This document shows, one piece after another, positions 21,736 to 32,575 of a DNA stretch of 64,000 bases (position 1 is its first letter; each line of letters starts with the position of its first letter). The stretch is from Adineta steineri (lineage: Eukaryota > Rotifera > Eurotatoria > Adinetida > Adinetidae). The notes beneath the pieces were generated by a model. That model was not told where the DNA came from. It ran no database searches and worked only from the letters and a program-made list of their open reading frames with translations. The stretch is from the NCBI GenBank assembly GCA_905250115.1, contig CAJNOI010000204.1, positions 1 through 64,000 on the forward strand. Reading direction: 5' to 3'. A program made the translations under genes and the position numbers.

Positions 21736-24700
21736 ATGAGTAGTAGTAATAAACTTGATAATCAGAGTGAGATTTTATCATCATTAACAAAACAACACTC
21801 ATCATTGAAACCAGAAGATGGTACGTACACACATTCACTCCGCAAAAAAAACTCCGAAGAAGTAAAGATAATCATTCATTCTAGGAACAACACTCTTCAC
21901 CGTTATGCCAAATGAATTAATAGTAACGGTTTTCGAATATCTCAGGCCAATCCATATTGTCTATTCTTTTCATTCATTGAATGCCCGTTTTTCTGCTCTA
22001 ATCGCAAGACACATGAAAAATGTTGATCTCTGCAATGTCGCTCCATCTGTCTTGGACGTTGTTCGACCACTCATCTCTCAAAGTGTTATTTCATTAAAAA
22101 CTGATTGTAATCTGTTTTGGAATATGAAAGATTTGTATGGATTCGAAATCAAACGACCGTACCGTGACTGTGTGCGTCGTCAACGCATTGCTTCTTTTCG
22201 TGGTTGTAATTTTAGTATTAAGCCAGAGTATGAGTGGCATAAACCAGTGCCATATGCGACCGGCAGTAAATCTTTCAGTAGTCTGTTCCCGTCTCTTCAA
22301 AATCTTTGGATCAGATACGAAACAGAGGATGATGTACGTCAAGTATTACTGGCACAAATTCCATCACTGAAGCGTTTACAAAAATTGAAGTTGGAAACAA
22401 AAAGTAGTGCTCCCTTTGACGGCATTCCAAATCAATTTCTCCAAGAAGTTATCTTTACATCGGATTCGAAAGTCCAAGATATTTCAATCTACCGCTGTAC
22501 ACAGTTGCGTGACAACATGTTAAAGAAATTTTGTCCAGCTAACAATCTAACATCACTGGATATCGAACTGTTCTCTGAAGATGATGTGTTCATCTTATTC
22601 AACTATTTGCCAAACATTGTTAGTTTTGCTTGCGAAATAAATCAGAGAAGAGAAATGTCCTCCTCTTCCCGTATAGCGACACCTACAGCCGCAGCAACTC
22701 CACTTCTCAAGAAATTCAGCTTGGGCGCCTATCAGGGTGCTGATTTCTATTTGATTGCTTCTCTATTAAAAACACGCACATCATTAGAATTTTTATCTCT
22801 GGATTTTCCTGTTCACCTTCGGAATAATGATGCACCACTGGATGGCAATACGCTTCAAAATGAATTATTACAATACCTGACAAAACTGCAAATATTTCAG
22901 TTCGATTTACGTGTTGAAATGAAACGTTCAGGCACAACTAAAGTCGTTGACCTAGACAGAATTATATCAACATTTCAAAACCACTTCTGGCTGGGAGAAC
23001 ATAATTGGAATGTAAGTTAAACAAACTGCACCGCTAAAAGTAGGATAAAACTGTGTGAAACCCAGGCCTGTATCCAGGAATTTTTGCAAGAGGGTCCTAA
23101 CTTTCTAAGATAAGGGACACCATTGTAAAAAAACTTTGCTTCAGCAAAATTCTCGTTCCCATACCCCATCCGGAGAAATCTTTCCCTAGTGTGAGATTCG
23201 GGCTTCTTGACGTCCGTACCCCGCTGTGGCTGCGAACTGGATAGAACATAAGATCAGTTTCTGCAGATACAGATTTCAGATGCTGAACTCAATGATGAAA
23301 ACTGATTATAGCCGTAGTACCATCAGCTTAGTTTGAACAGAAAAAATTCGATTAGATATTACAGTCATTGAAAAAAACATTGTAGAAGCTAAAAGAATTT
23401 TGATTGAGTCATCTTTCTTGAATTCCTCGATACTTGTGAAATCTCTCGTTGATTTCCGAGAAGAAATAGAAGTTAAAAGGCTTTTTTGACGTTTCTGTGA
23501 AGAACGATCTAGGGTTAATAACATGGTCGTTGTTAAGAAAGTTTTATTATCCTCACAGTTTTCATATATACAAATCCATGTTTCATATTGCTAATGTTTC
23601 CTTGTGCAAGAATAATGCAAAAATTTCTGATAGTATTAGAAATTGCATTTAGTCATATAAATGAAGTTGTATTCATCAGTACTAGAAACCTGCAGGACCA
23701 ACTTTTTTATTCTCTCGATCTTGAATACCCCATTCTGAAAATCTTCCAGTTCTCCTGGAAAATCTCGTTTGTTCCACTGATGAAAAAATATAACCATGTT
23801 AATTTGCGAACGAAGACAATACATCTTCCCAGTAACACCAGCATCCAAAAAAATACAGGTATTTACACGATTAGTAGATAAGTTGACGCTTCATTGATTA
23901 TTTTATATGAGATATTTTAAGAAATTGGAGTTTCAGACACGTTTTAATAGACGGATAAAAGAAAAATTCTAGACTCCGATTTTATTCGATATTGTTTCGA
24001 TCTGTTTGTCCCGTGGGACGAGGCATACGGTATTTTTCGGAATTCGGGGCTGTCTCGCGAATCTCTAGTCAATATACATAATAGTCGCCTAGACCTAATC
24101 GAATAATATATCCAAATTGTATTACTTTTAGGTTGGAGTGTTCTCCGTTGAGAGCCGGGCTCATTATTACATGGAACCGAATGCCATCAAAGACACATAT
24201 TATTTATTTACATTACCTTATGGTTTTGCCAGTTTCGATCCTGGTATGACCAACGACTTTCTTCACTTAAAGGCAACATGTTTACCACAAAAGCTCTCAG
24301 ACATGTTTAATAAGGTGAAATGTTTTTCGGTTGACCGTTATGATGGACTGTACTCATTAGAACTCATGAAGTTCGTCGCAACGAATTTTAAACGTGTGAC
24401 GGACTTAATTCTAAGACACAATGAGTTTGATGAAGTTGGAAAAGAGAAAGAAGATTACGTCAGAAGTCAACCTATGCCAGTAGAAGAAGAAGTTCAATTG
24501 TTAAGTGTAGAGGTTGTATCATATTATGCCAAAGACTCAGATTTAAAACGAACACTCCTGTTATGCCCTAATATTGTTGAACTGCATGCTGATTTTGACG
24601 CACTCCAGACTTGTACAAATAACTTTCAAGATAAAGGAGAATTACTGAAGCAATTCCAAAAATTAGATTTTATGAGCATTAACGGTAGGGGTGATCTGGT

Positions 24701-24818
24701 TACTGGAGGAAAAACGAAGAAATTGAAAGTGTATTTCGAAACTTATCTACCAAATATAACTCTTGATTCTCGATCTAACTATGTATACAGAGAATCAGTA
24801 TTCGAAGATGACGAATGA
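21736..24818 (+). CDS. F-box protein
   Basis: Exons 21736-21820, 21885-23011 and 24132-24818 keep frame for 632 residues. The first intron is 64 bp (GTACGT..CTAG). After a 28-residue Ser-rich leader comes an F-box: FTVMPNELIVTVFEYLRP followed by FHSLNARFSALI. This would recruit Skp1 and so a cullin-RING ubiquitin ligase. The rest (FPSLQNLWIRYE, TSLDIELFSEDD, LEFLSLDFPV) is an irregular leucine-rich region suited to substrate binding, as in the large bdelloid F-box family. The second intron is 1120 bp, about twenty times the usual size, and probably holds an insertion. The start ATG is followed by an even frame across the first intron, which fixes it. Confidence 0.8.
23012..24131 (+). other. 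Oversized intron of the F-box gene
   Basis: GTAAGT donor and TTTTAG acceptor are intact. The content is more GC-rich in patches (23051-23260 and 24000-24070) than its surroundings, unlike normal introns here. Small ORFs on both strands lack domains. It looks like a decayed insertion. Confidence 0.5.
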
Positions 24819-24950
24819 AGATGTGATAGAAAGTGTAATGATTAGGAGAAGTTTTACTAATTGAAGTATATTTGTGAACTTGATTTGTTTTTCTTTTTCA
24901 TGATTTATCAATAAATGAATAGTCAGGATGCCCACTGTCTCTCCATCCTT

Positions 24951-25048
24951 GGGCGTAGGTGTGAGTGGGAGTGACGGTGAGTGGCTGTGGGTGTGGATCT
25001 GTATGATAATCTTCCATTCCTTCTCAGCCTCACCCACACCCACACCCA
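24951..25048. repeat. Telomere-like palindrome, long loop
   Basis: G-rich GTAGGTGTGAGTGGGAG and GTGGCTGTGGGTGTGG lie left, and TCACCCACACCCACACCCA lies right. It begins 133 bp after the stop codon of the F-box gene. Confidence 0.8.
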
Positions 25049-25052
25049 TAAC

Positions 25053-25387
25053 GATGAGCAAAAATTTAATCGTATGACAATTCTTTTGAAATTCATAGTT
25101 TCTTTCAAAAGTATGAATCAATACGAAATAAATCTTGAATGTGAATATGATTTAAGACATGTTAAGTTCACACTCACGTGTTTTATGATATTTTATATGA
25201 ATATATCGCAGATGAATATAAAATCTAGTTGAGTTCGAAATAGCTTTTATATTATTATAATAAATTTATTTTTGTATTCTATATAAGGAGTACTCTTAAT
25301 GAATGATTATGCATTATTTAAAAACTGAAATATAAAAAATTATTAATCTTAGTTAGTTTTACAAAGAGTTGTGATGTTTTCTGTAAT
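25053..25387. repeat. Direct repeat, right copy, ending at the gap
   Basis: Second copy of 20690-20925, about 4.4 kb away in the same orientation, with about 100 bp of extra AT-rich sequence in the middle. It ends exactly at the N run, so repetition may have broken the assembly here. Confidence 0.85.
25134..25182. repeat. Decayed telomere-like palindrome
   Basis: CTTGAATGTGAATATG faces GTTCACACTCACG. It occupies the place of the palindrome at 20749-20806 in the other repeat copy. Confidence 0.5.
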
Positions 25388-25487
25388 NNNNNNNNNNNNN
25401 NNNNNNNNNNNNNNNNNNNNNNNNNNNNNNNNNNNNNNNNNNNNNNNNNNNNNNNNNNNNNNNNNNNNNNNNNNNNNNNNNNNNNNN
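25388..25487. other. Assembly gap (100 N)
   Basis: Exactly 100 N between a repeat copy and a T-rich run. Confidence 0.98.
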
Positions 25488-26531
25488 TTTTTTTTTTGAT
25501 TAAAATAAAAATATATCACGATAATCATTAATAAGAAATTTTAAAAAAATATGTTCTATATACTTTGAACTAATGATATTTTAATCGAATTTGGATGTAC
25601 AGGAGTAACAATCATTGATTCGTTTTTCAATGAAATAATGTTCAAACGAATTTCTAAAAGAATAGAAAACGATTTTAAATTTTATTGTTAAATTTTTATT
25701 GATATGTAATAAAATACAATTTTGGTCATAATAGTGTACATACCACAAAAAAGCAACTTAATAAATGAGAAACAGATATTTATGTAAATTCTTTCTTTTT
25801 TCATTCTTGTTTATTCAACAGAAATGTACGTCATAATCACGGCTGAATAAAAAGAACAGTATGACGTACATCTACTTTTGACGTCAGCAATGTACTTTTA
25901 TGCAAGGTTGTCAATATTGGTTTTGTACATATAAAAGATTCGATAGAAGAAATTTGCTGCATCACAAACGATATTTTTTTTCACAGAGGATAAGCACCAT
26001 CTGTTAACAATATATCTATCTATCTTTTGTTGAAAAAATTCGTTTAATTTGAAATATATTGAACGATTTAATACGTGTATTCTAAAAATATAATACTTAT
26101 AATCGCCTTTCATCGCCTATTCATGCATAGAGAAAAGAAAAAGAAAAGAATTAAATATTGAGTAATTTTTTTGAGAGAGATGGCTGCTTAGAAACAACAT
26201 TTAAGGACTGAAAGAACAAATAATGATAATAATACACTTTTTGACAAACTGATATTATTGAAGTACAATGATGCGAGGTAAATATAAATCATTAATCAGA
26301 AGATTAATAAAATCGTTCCATTGATTCTCATGATTGTAACATGACGTAATACGCCATCAAACGAAAAGTTCGAGTGAAATAAAACATTTTCTATATTTAG
26401 ACTTTCAGATTAATGTAGGTCATGTACAGTTGTGTATATTAAAGTATTCTTCAAGTCATTTTAATTCCTTTAATTTCTCATGAAATAAAAATAAAAATAA
26501 CAAATATTTTTAATGCGATGCGAACATTGCA
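25488..26531. other. Intergenic stretch
   Basis: AT-rich. It contains a perfect 12-bp inverted repeat, ATGTACGTCATA at 25824-25835 and its complement at 25860-25871, with a 24-nt loop. No gene was recognised. Confidence 0.45.
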
Positions 26532-26600
26532 TCTTCAGAGTGTTGGTGTAGGTGAATGACGTAAATTGGTAAAGCAGTCACTCACACACATACTCTCAAG
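26532..26600. repeat. Telomere-like palindrome
   Basis: CTTCAGAGTGTTGGTGTAGG faces CACTCACACACATACTCTC. Confidence 0.65.
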
Positions 26601-26727
26601 ATGGTTTATTTATTTGACTACATCAGTGCTGCCATCTCTTCTGCTTTTTGGTTTTTTTGTCTTTTATATTTTCAATGAAAGCTCTCAATATTTTATTCGA
26701 TCAACTCTGGATGTTATTACTTTGCAG

Positions 26728-26908
26728 TAATGCTTATATTGAATCTGTTTTTTCACAAATGAAACATTTAGTAAATGACAGGCGAAACTGTATGACAACA
26801 GAATTAGTATCAGCTGAATTAAAAATCGATTTGAATGCTATTTTGAAATGTGCTTATATGCACAAGTATATATTATTGAATCAGAATATATTGAAAGCTA
26901 TTAGGTGA
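26728..26908 (+). pseudogene. hAT-type transposase C-terminal fragment
   Basis: The open frame encodes SNAYIESVFSQMKHLVNDRR and then a Leu/Ala-rich helix with LKIDLNAI. This matches the shape of the hAT C-terminal dimerisation region (NAxxERxFSxxK, R..L). Nothing upstream encodes the zinc finger or catalytic core, so it is a remnant. A domesticated fragment cannot be excluded. Confidence 0.6.
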
Positions 26909-27397
26909 GATGAAAAATATATGTTTAAAAAAAATTTGTTCAGTAAATGTATTTATCTATGTTTAATTTTGTTTTATTTTATTTTATGCACTAGAATATA
27001 AAATATAATTGTGACTTAAGAATCTCGATCATATGTATATGACTCAGAATGTATGTATGACTCAAGGAAATAGAAGAAAGAGAATGATGTATCATGGCTG
27101 AAGGCCGTGGCAAGACTGAAATCAAACTGGTTCTATTACTCATTTTTAAGTGTTACATAAGCCATACGAATGTTGAGCAAGCTTTTCTATCACACTCCAG
27201 TATATGCTTTTGTATTTATCTGAAATATTAGTCAGTTCTGTTATGCGTCACATAAAAAGAAAGAGAAAGAAAAAGAAAAAACAACAAGCCACTTTATTTC
27301 TCTTTTCTCTTTACATACTTTGACTATAGGTAATCATTACGACTATCTTTGCGTGTGAATGTAGGACGCGTGTAACGAATATATGTAGCCCTTACGT
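26909..27397. other. Intergenic stretch
   Basis: AT-rich with purine runs near 27250-27290. No gene was recognised. Confidence 0.4.
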
Positions 27398-27465
27398 CTT
27401 GAAGGTGTGGGTAAGGCGAAGTAGGTGTTCTATTTCATTCATTTCCAAACATCCATACCCTCCAA
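27398..27465. repeat. Telomere-like palindrome
   Basis: CTTGAAGGTGTGGGTAAGG faces CATCCATACCCTCCAA. It lies about 50 bp upstream of the sphingomyelinase ATG, an unusual 5' placement. Confidence 0.7.
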
Positions 27466-27516
27466 ATAACTTAAAAATATATATTTTAACAATTGAATTG
27501 AACTTTTAGATCTGAC

Positions 27517-28485
27517 ATGTATACTACAAATTCAGTCCAACCGGTAGTCGACGTATCTGTTAACAATATGAATAAGAATAGTTATCGAATATTAACATAT
27601 AATTTATGGTGTCATCGATTCGTAGGTGGACGATATTCAGCGCAAAGATTAAATACATTTGCTACTTGGTTAATGGATGATGCTACGCAGCTCTACGATA
27701 TTATATGTTTACAGGAGGTATTTGTATGCAATCCATTTTTATTATTGAATTATGGTTCTCGACAGCGAACCAACTTAATAGAAACAGTCAAATCCAAATA
27801 TCCATATAGCTATACAGCGAATACACCATGGTTTGGCATGCAAGATAGTGGCTGCTTAATTTTATCTGCTCATAAAATAGAACCTTGTCATCAAGAACCA
27901 TTCAATGGTTACAGTTTAGCTGAATTGGCGACTAATAAAGGTTATATGTGTTGTAAAATTACAAAAACAAATAAAGATCTAATTGTTATTAATACTCATT
28001 TGGATGCAAAACCTTCACGTCGGATTCGTACAAGACAACTTCAACAAATTAATGATCATATCAGTACCTATCATGCTGATCATAAGGTTATATTATGTGG
28101 AGATTTAAATATACAATATGGTACTAAAGAATACAATGATATGCTAGGATCTCTATCGATTAATGGATTAAGAGATTCCACTCCCAATGCTGCAGCGACT
28201 TATGCCCGATTAGTTCGTTTGGATTATATTCTAACTAATCAACATTTTTCTACAACAAACTCAGCTGTAGTTTCTGCTGATGAAAAGAATCAAAACAATC
28301 CTATACTAATGGTTTCAGATCATGAAGGCTTAGAAGCTACATTGAACGTCAGCAGCCTTGAATCTTCCAATGCTCAAATCACAATTGTTCCACAATCGAG
28401 GAAAGCAAGAGCAAGACAAAGAAAGTGGCTGGCTGTATTTCTAATTACAATATTGACTGCTATTTGTTTTCAATTCTTATATTAA
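27517..28485 (+). CDS. Neutral sphingomyelinase-like phosphodiesterase
   Basis: Intronless, 322 codons. It has the endonuclease/exonuclease/phosphatase fold: ILTYNLWCHRF (residues 25-35), metal-binding Glu67 in CLQEVF, INTHLDA (159-164), GDLNIQ (195-200), LDYILTN (235-241) and the catalytic SDHEGL with His269. The length, YNLW/LQEVF wording and a C-terminal hydrophobic anchor (WLAVFLITILTAICFQFLY) fit the SMPD2/nSMase group, which splits sphingomyelin into ceramide and phosphocholine at membranes. SMPD2 usually has two C-terminal membrane segments; only one is visible here. A different phospholipase C-like substrate is possible. Confidence 0.85.
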   Translation: MYTTNSVQPVVDVSVNNMNKNSYRILTYNLWCHRFVGGRYSAQRLNTFATWLMDDATQLYDIICLQEVFVCNPFLLLNYGSRQRTNLIETVKSKYPYSYTANTPWFGMQDSGCLILSAHKIEPCHQEPFNGYSLAELATNKGYMCCKITKTNKDLIVINTHLDAKPSRRIRTRQLQQINDHISTYHADHKVILCGDLNIQYGTKEYNDMLGSLSINGLRDSTPNAAATYARLVRLDYILTNQHFSTTNSAVVSADEKNQNNPILMVSDHEGLEATLNVSSLESSNAQITIVPQSRKARARQRKWLAVFLITILTAICFQFLY

Positions 28486-28552
28486 TAAATAACTAATAAA
28501 ATATAGATAAGCACGAAATCTGCGTGGTATTGAATAGTTCAGAAGAAAAACC

Positions 28553-28602
28553 CAAGGGTGTGGGTGAGATGAAAAAGAAATTCATATCCACACACCCATA
28601 TC
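28553..28602. repeat. Telomere-like palindrome
   Basis: AAGGGTGTGGGTGAGATG faces CATATCCACACACCC. It starts 68 bp after the sphingomyelinase stop codon. Confidence 0.8.
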
Positions 28603-28785
28603 ATTCTATCAAAGTTTTCGAGAAAATAATAGTTTATGATTAATAGTTATTCTCATTAATTGAAACATATTTATTCATTATTTTTATAAATGAGAGCTTT
28701 CTTCTTTATATCGACACCTACTCTTAAAAAATAGTATTCTCTAGAATAAAAATCATCAAAAATCAATATCAAACTCATACCGATA

Positions 28786-28803
28786 CCTACACCCACACCC
28801 ACA
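28786..28803. repeat. Single C-rich telomere-like arm
   Basis: CCTACACCCACACCCACA without a recognisable partner arm nearby. Confidence 0.6.
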
Positions 28804-29656
28804 TAAGATATATTTCTGACGAAAGACATCGTCCATAACTCTCTACCTATCTGAAGTAATGAGATATAACAAAATATTATGATGCAACTCTTTTTTTTCT
28901 ATAAAAAAACTATATCAAATTTTTGCTTTGGTATTTTGTATGGAAGCTTTTTAGCTGACATCTGCTATCGTTTTATTTCTAAATAATCCTAAAAAAGGAA
29001 GTCAGCTCATTATTTTATATTTATACGTTGGCGGTTTTGTGAATGTTTTTCATTGAAAGAATCGTGTATGTGAAGTAGAAGCCGTCAAAATAACAAAGGT
29101 CCATTTTCAGACATATTCTTTCCTAATTTCATTAATCGATAATTTCTCTTCTCGTACTTTTTTCATTTACTACTTCGAAAATCATTAGCAAATGAATTAA
29201 CCGTAGACTTTCAGTATCGTTAGATTTACAAATTTATAATTAATCAACTTATAATTTGATTGATACAAAGTATTGTTTTGTTCAATTTGTGTAAGACAAT
29301 GTAAAGAAGAGTTAATTATCTCATTTATTTTTTCTAACGTCTCTTTTTATTTTATCATAGTTAGTTACTAAAAAATATTTATTAAAGTTAATAAAAGGCA
29401 GATGTTAGTTTATATATTATTCATATCTATGTTAAATATGAATGACGTAGATATAAAAAAACAGATAAATTTTATGGAAACATACAGAATGATTATATGA
29501 AGAAATCATTTGAAACTATTTGAAACATTTATTTTTAATTATAATCAAAATTGATTAGACTATGTTAAAAGTTATGTATAGGTTTTTTTTCTGTACTTTT
29601 ATATTTATTTTATTTACATGATTTTAGATATACCACACTTCGATAAAACATTGACT
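28804..29656. other. Intergenic stretch
   Basis: AT-rich. It should contain the promoter of the NHL gene. No further features were recognised. Confidence 0.4.
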
Positions 29657-31693
29657 ATGAGACAAAACAAAATTGGAATTGATCATGTAGTATATTAAGA
29701 AAAAAATATACAGAATAATCTTTTTTTTTAACTATTTCAGTCTGAAACAATTAATGCTGATATAACTCAAACATCAACTAATCAATCAAGAACATTCTGT
29801 GCATATTATAAAATGTAATGTAGATATGAAAAGAGGAATGTTTGTCTATTCTTTGTGAATTTAGTCCCTGTAATAGCTAACGCCACCGAACCTTTCACGG
29901 CATACTCTCTGGTTCAAAGAAAGGTCGAGGCTGGGTTTGAATGTATGCACTAGAGATGGGCAACTTCAACTGCGGAGTTGGGTTCTGAAAATAGGAATAG
30001 GGTAGGAGTTGTCCATCTCTGCTTTGAACAGCGTGACGTGTTGTGATGATAAATGCAAAAATTTCAAGCACACCCCTATGTAAATTTTCTACCTTTTTCC
30101 AGCATGTAAAGTTTTCTTATAAAAACCGGGTACATCCATTAGTAAATGATAACAAGGACTTTTTTTTCTTCTATTTAGATGTGAGTGTTATCGAAAAAGA
30201 AAAGTAATATGGATCATTCTCCTCGTTATTGTTGTTGCCTTAATCGTAATTATTCCAACAATTATCACAACAAGAAAAAAGATTAACATTACAGAATCGA
30301 CGACGATAATGACAGATACAGAAGAATCAACAATGGAACTTACAATGACAACAGAAGACGATACAATAATAGGAGGTATAGTTTTCTCGTATATTGGTAT
30401 CTAAGTTATTCTATTTAAATAATACATCATGTTAAAATTCCCATCTTGACTGAAGAAAGTCAGCTCATTCATTATTGAATGATGACATAGTTTACAACAG
30501 AACCACCCGAAGTTATTTACTATTTCTTGATCTTTTTTCTGAGATATTGAAAGCACAATAATTTTGACCTTATATGAATGTATAATATTAAAACAAAATG
30601 TACTACAAGCTCAAAGTTTCCTCATTAATTTGTTTCTCGTCACGACTCAAGTTGCTGTTTTTTTCTGCTTTGAATAGTTCATAACCTACCGATGGATATA
30701 TGAATATATGAGAGCTAGTTTCTGTTTGTCCCTACCATAGTGTCAGCATAACTAAACTTGTAATGTTTTATAGAGCAATTACAATTTTCTATGAATATTA
30801 CTAATAATACTGTATGGATACAAAACGGATCAACTGTTGCTGGAGGAAATGGACGAGGAAGTCAATTAAATCGTTTGTCATCGCCTCTTGGTATCACTAT
30901 TAATGATAAGACTCAAGTGATTTATATTGCTGACAGTGGGAACGATCGTATTGTTAAGTGGGAATATGGTGCGAAGAGCGGACAAGTTATCGTTGGTGGA
31001 AATCAACTGAATGAATTAAATTTTCCAGTTGATCTACTTCTTGATCAAAAGAATAATTCTCTCATCATTTGTGATCAAGGCAATAGGCGTGTAGTTCGAG
31101 TATCTCTTCGAAATCCAGCATATCAACAAATAATCATCTCAAACATTCATTGCTATGGTCTAGCAATGGATAACAGTGAAAGTCTTTATGTCTGTGACTG
31201 TGAGAAGCATGAGATAAAAAAATGGATAAAAGGAGAAATAGATGGAACAGTTGTAGCAGGTGGAAATGGAATAGGAGATGAAAATGACCAACTTAATTTT
31301 CCTATTTATATCTTCATTGATGAAGATTATTCACTTTATATATCGAATTCTAATAATAGTCATATACTCAAATGGTTGAAAGGTGCAAAACGAGGAATGC
31401 TTATTGCTGGTAGACAAGGTCAAGGAGATTACCATACGCAATTCCTTTATCCTCGAAAAGTGATTCTTGATCGTATGGGTAATCTTTATATAGCTGATTC
31501 AGGAAATCATCGAATAATGCGTTGGCTAAAAGATAAAAAATCAGGCACTATTGTTGTTGGTGGAAATGGAAATGGGCAACAATTAAATCAGTTATATAGT
31601 CCTGTGAGTATAACATTTGATCAACAAGGTAATCTTTATGTTGCCGATTCTGCTAATCATAGAGTACAAAAATTTAATATTGGAGTTAACTGA
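29657..31693 (+). CDS. Type II membrane protein with six NHL repeats
   Basis: Exons 29657-29686, 29741-29814, 30179-30375 and 30774-31693 keep frame for 406 residues. Intron 1 is 54 bp. Intron 2 (364 bp) carries a small TIR element. A short N-terminus with Cys residues (FCAYYKICECYRKRK) precedes one membrane segment (IWIILLVIVVALIVIIP), then a Thr/Glu-rich linker. Basic residues before the segment suggest that the propeller is outside the cell. Six blades follow, each with the NHL ending: IADSGNDRIVKW, ICDQGNRRVVRV, VCDCEKHEIKKW, ISNSNNSHILKW, IADSGNHRIMRW, VADSANHRVQKF. Six blades close one propeller. The ligand is unknown. The first exon of ten codons is the least certain part. Confidence 0.82.
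29951..30021. mobile_element. 71-bp TIR element (hAT-like MITE) in an intron
   Basis: The left end TAGAGATGGGCAACT and the right end AGTTGTCCATCTCTG are inverted repeats with two mismatches. The AGAGATGGGCAAC type of end is common in hAT elements. The 8-bp flanks match only partly, so a target duplication is not clear. Confidence 0.5.
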
Positions 31694-32030
31694 TTTTTAA
31701 TAAATTAATTTATTTGCCGAGATCAACTCATTTGTTTGTTTGATATTGTGTTGTCAAGCTTTAAATATTGAATTTGTTAAAAGAATAAATTATATCTTAG
31801 GTCTGGAATGCATTAGTACCGTTTTAGGTATTCTCACTAGTCATATTCACATCTATCGAAACTATGGAGCTCGAGAATTACGAGTGTAGGTATTATTAAT
31901 CTATCAATTTCTTATATACTCCCGTATCCTAGTATTCGAAAAATCTTATACTTATAATGATATTATAAAGTTTTTAAATAATGAAACAACTGTATGATCG
32001 ACAGATAAAAGATCTTAGTCTTTTATGAAA
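31694..32030. other. Intergenic stretch past the NHL gene
   Basis: No gene was recognised. Confidence 0.4.
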
Positions 32031-32093
32031 CTTGAGGGTGAGTGTGACGATAGTGTGTGGGCGAAGTAGAATAGCAACATCCGTTCACACCGC
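32031..32093. repeat. Telomere-like palindrome, partly decayed
   Basis: CTTGAGGGTGAGTGTGACG and a second G-rich tract (GTGTGTGGGCG) lie left. ATCCGTTCACACCGC lies right. Confidence 0.6.
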
Positions 32094-32575
32094 TTATATA
32101 CACAAAGGACTACAAAGACAAGAATTTGGAAGAAAAAGCTAGAAATTTTGTTCTCATATCCCACATACACTACTTGTGAAAATGCAAAAGAACAAAAAAG
32201 TAATTTTAGCCATGATTCTATTGATCACAGGAATGATTCATAATGTGACGATACAAAAAAAAGAGAACGATAAACAGTCGGTAGAATATTATGAGGCTGC
32301 CATTAAATTTACTTTTTTTTTTAGAAGGTAGGTGTTCATGAAAATGAACATCAGGAAACGTTTTCCAAAACAAAAATGAGTCGTATATTCGATATATTTT
32401 TCAGTTCGATAGGGAAACAAAACAAATGATATTTATGAAATCAGTATAAAATAAACGATTAATCGTATTGAATGTCACACATTTTGAAGATCTTTTAGAA
32501 TAAAATAAGATTTTATTTCAAATTTAAGATTACATGATTAGAGATAAAAATGAATGTTATATATTATTATAGTTT
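32094..32575. other. Intergenic stretch
   Basis: No gene was recognised. It covers the 3' flank of the minus-strand GPCR. Confidence 0.4.

Noticed and set aside
24795-25232. Overlapping ORFs with His-Thr or Val-Trp-Val runs
   Set aside because: The runs are translations of the telomere-like palindrome in different frames, not protein domains.
20690-25387. LTR retrotransposon with the direct repeats as LTRs
   Set aside because: The interior holds a spliced F-box gene and no gag, protease or reverse transcriptase; repeat ends do not show a TG..CA form.
26648-26727. First 27 codons of the ORF over the hAT fragment as part of the protein
   Set aside because: They are hydrophobic AT-rich translation without resemblance to hAT sequence.
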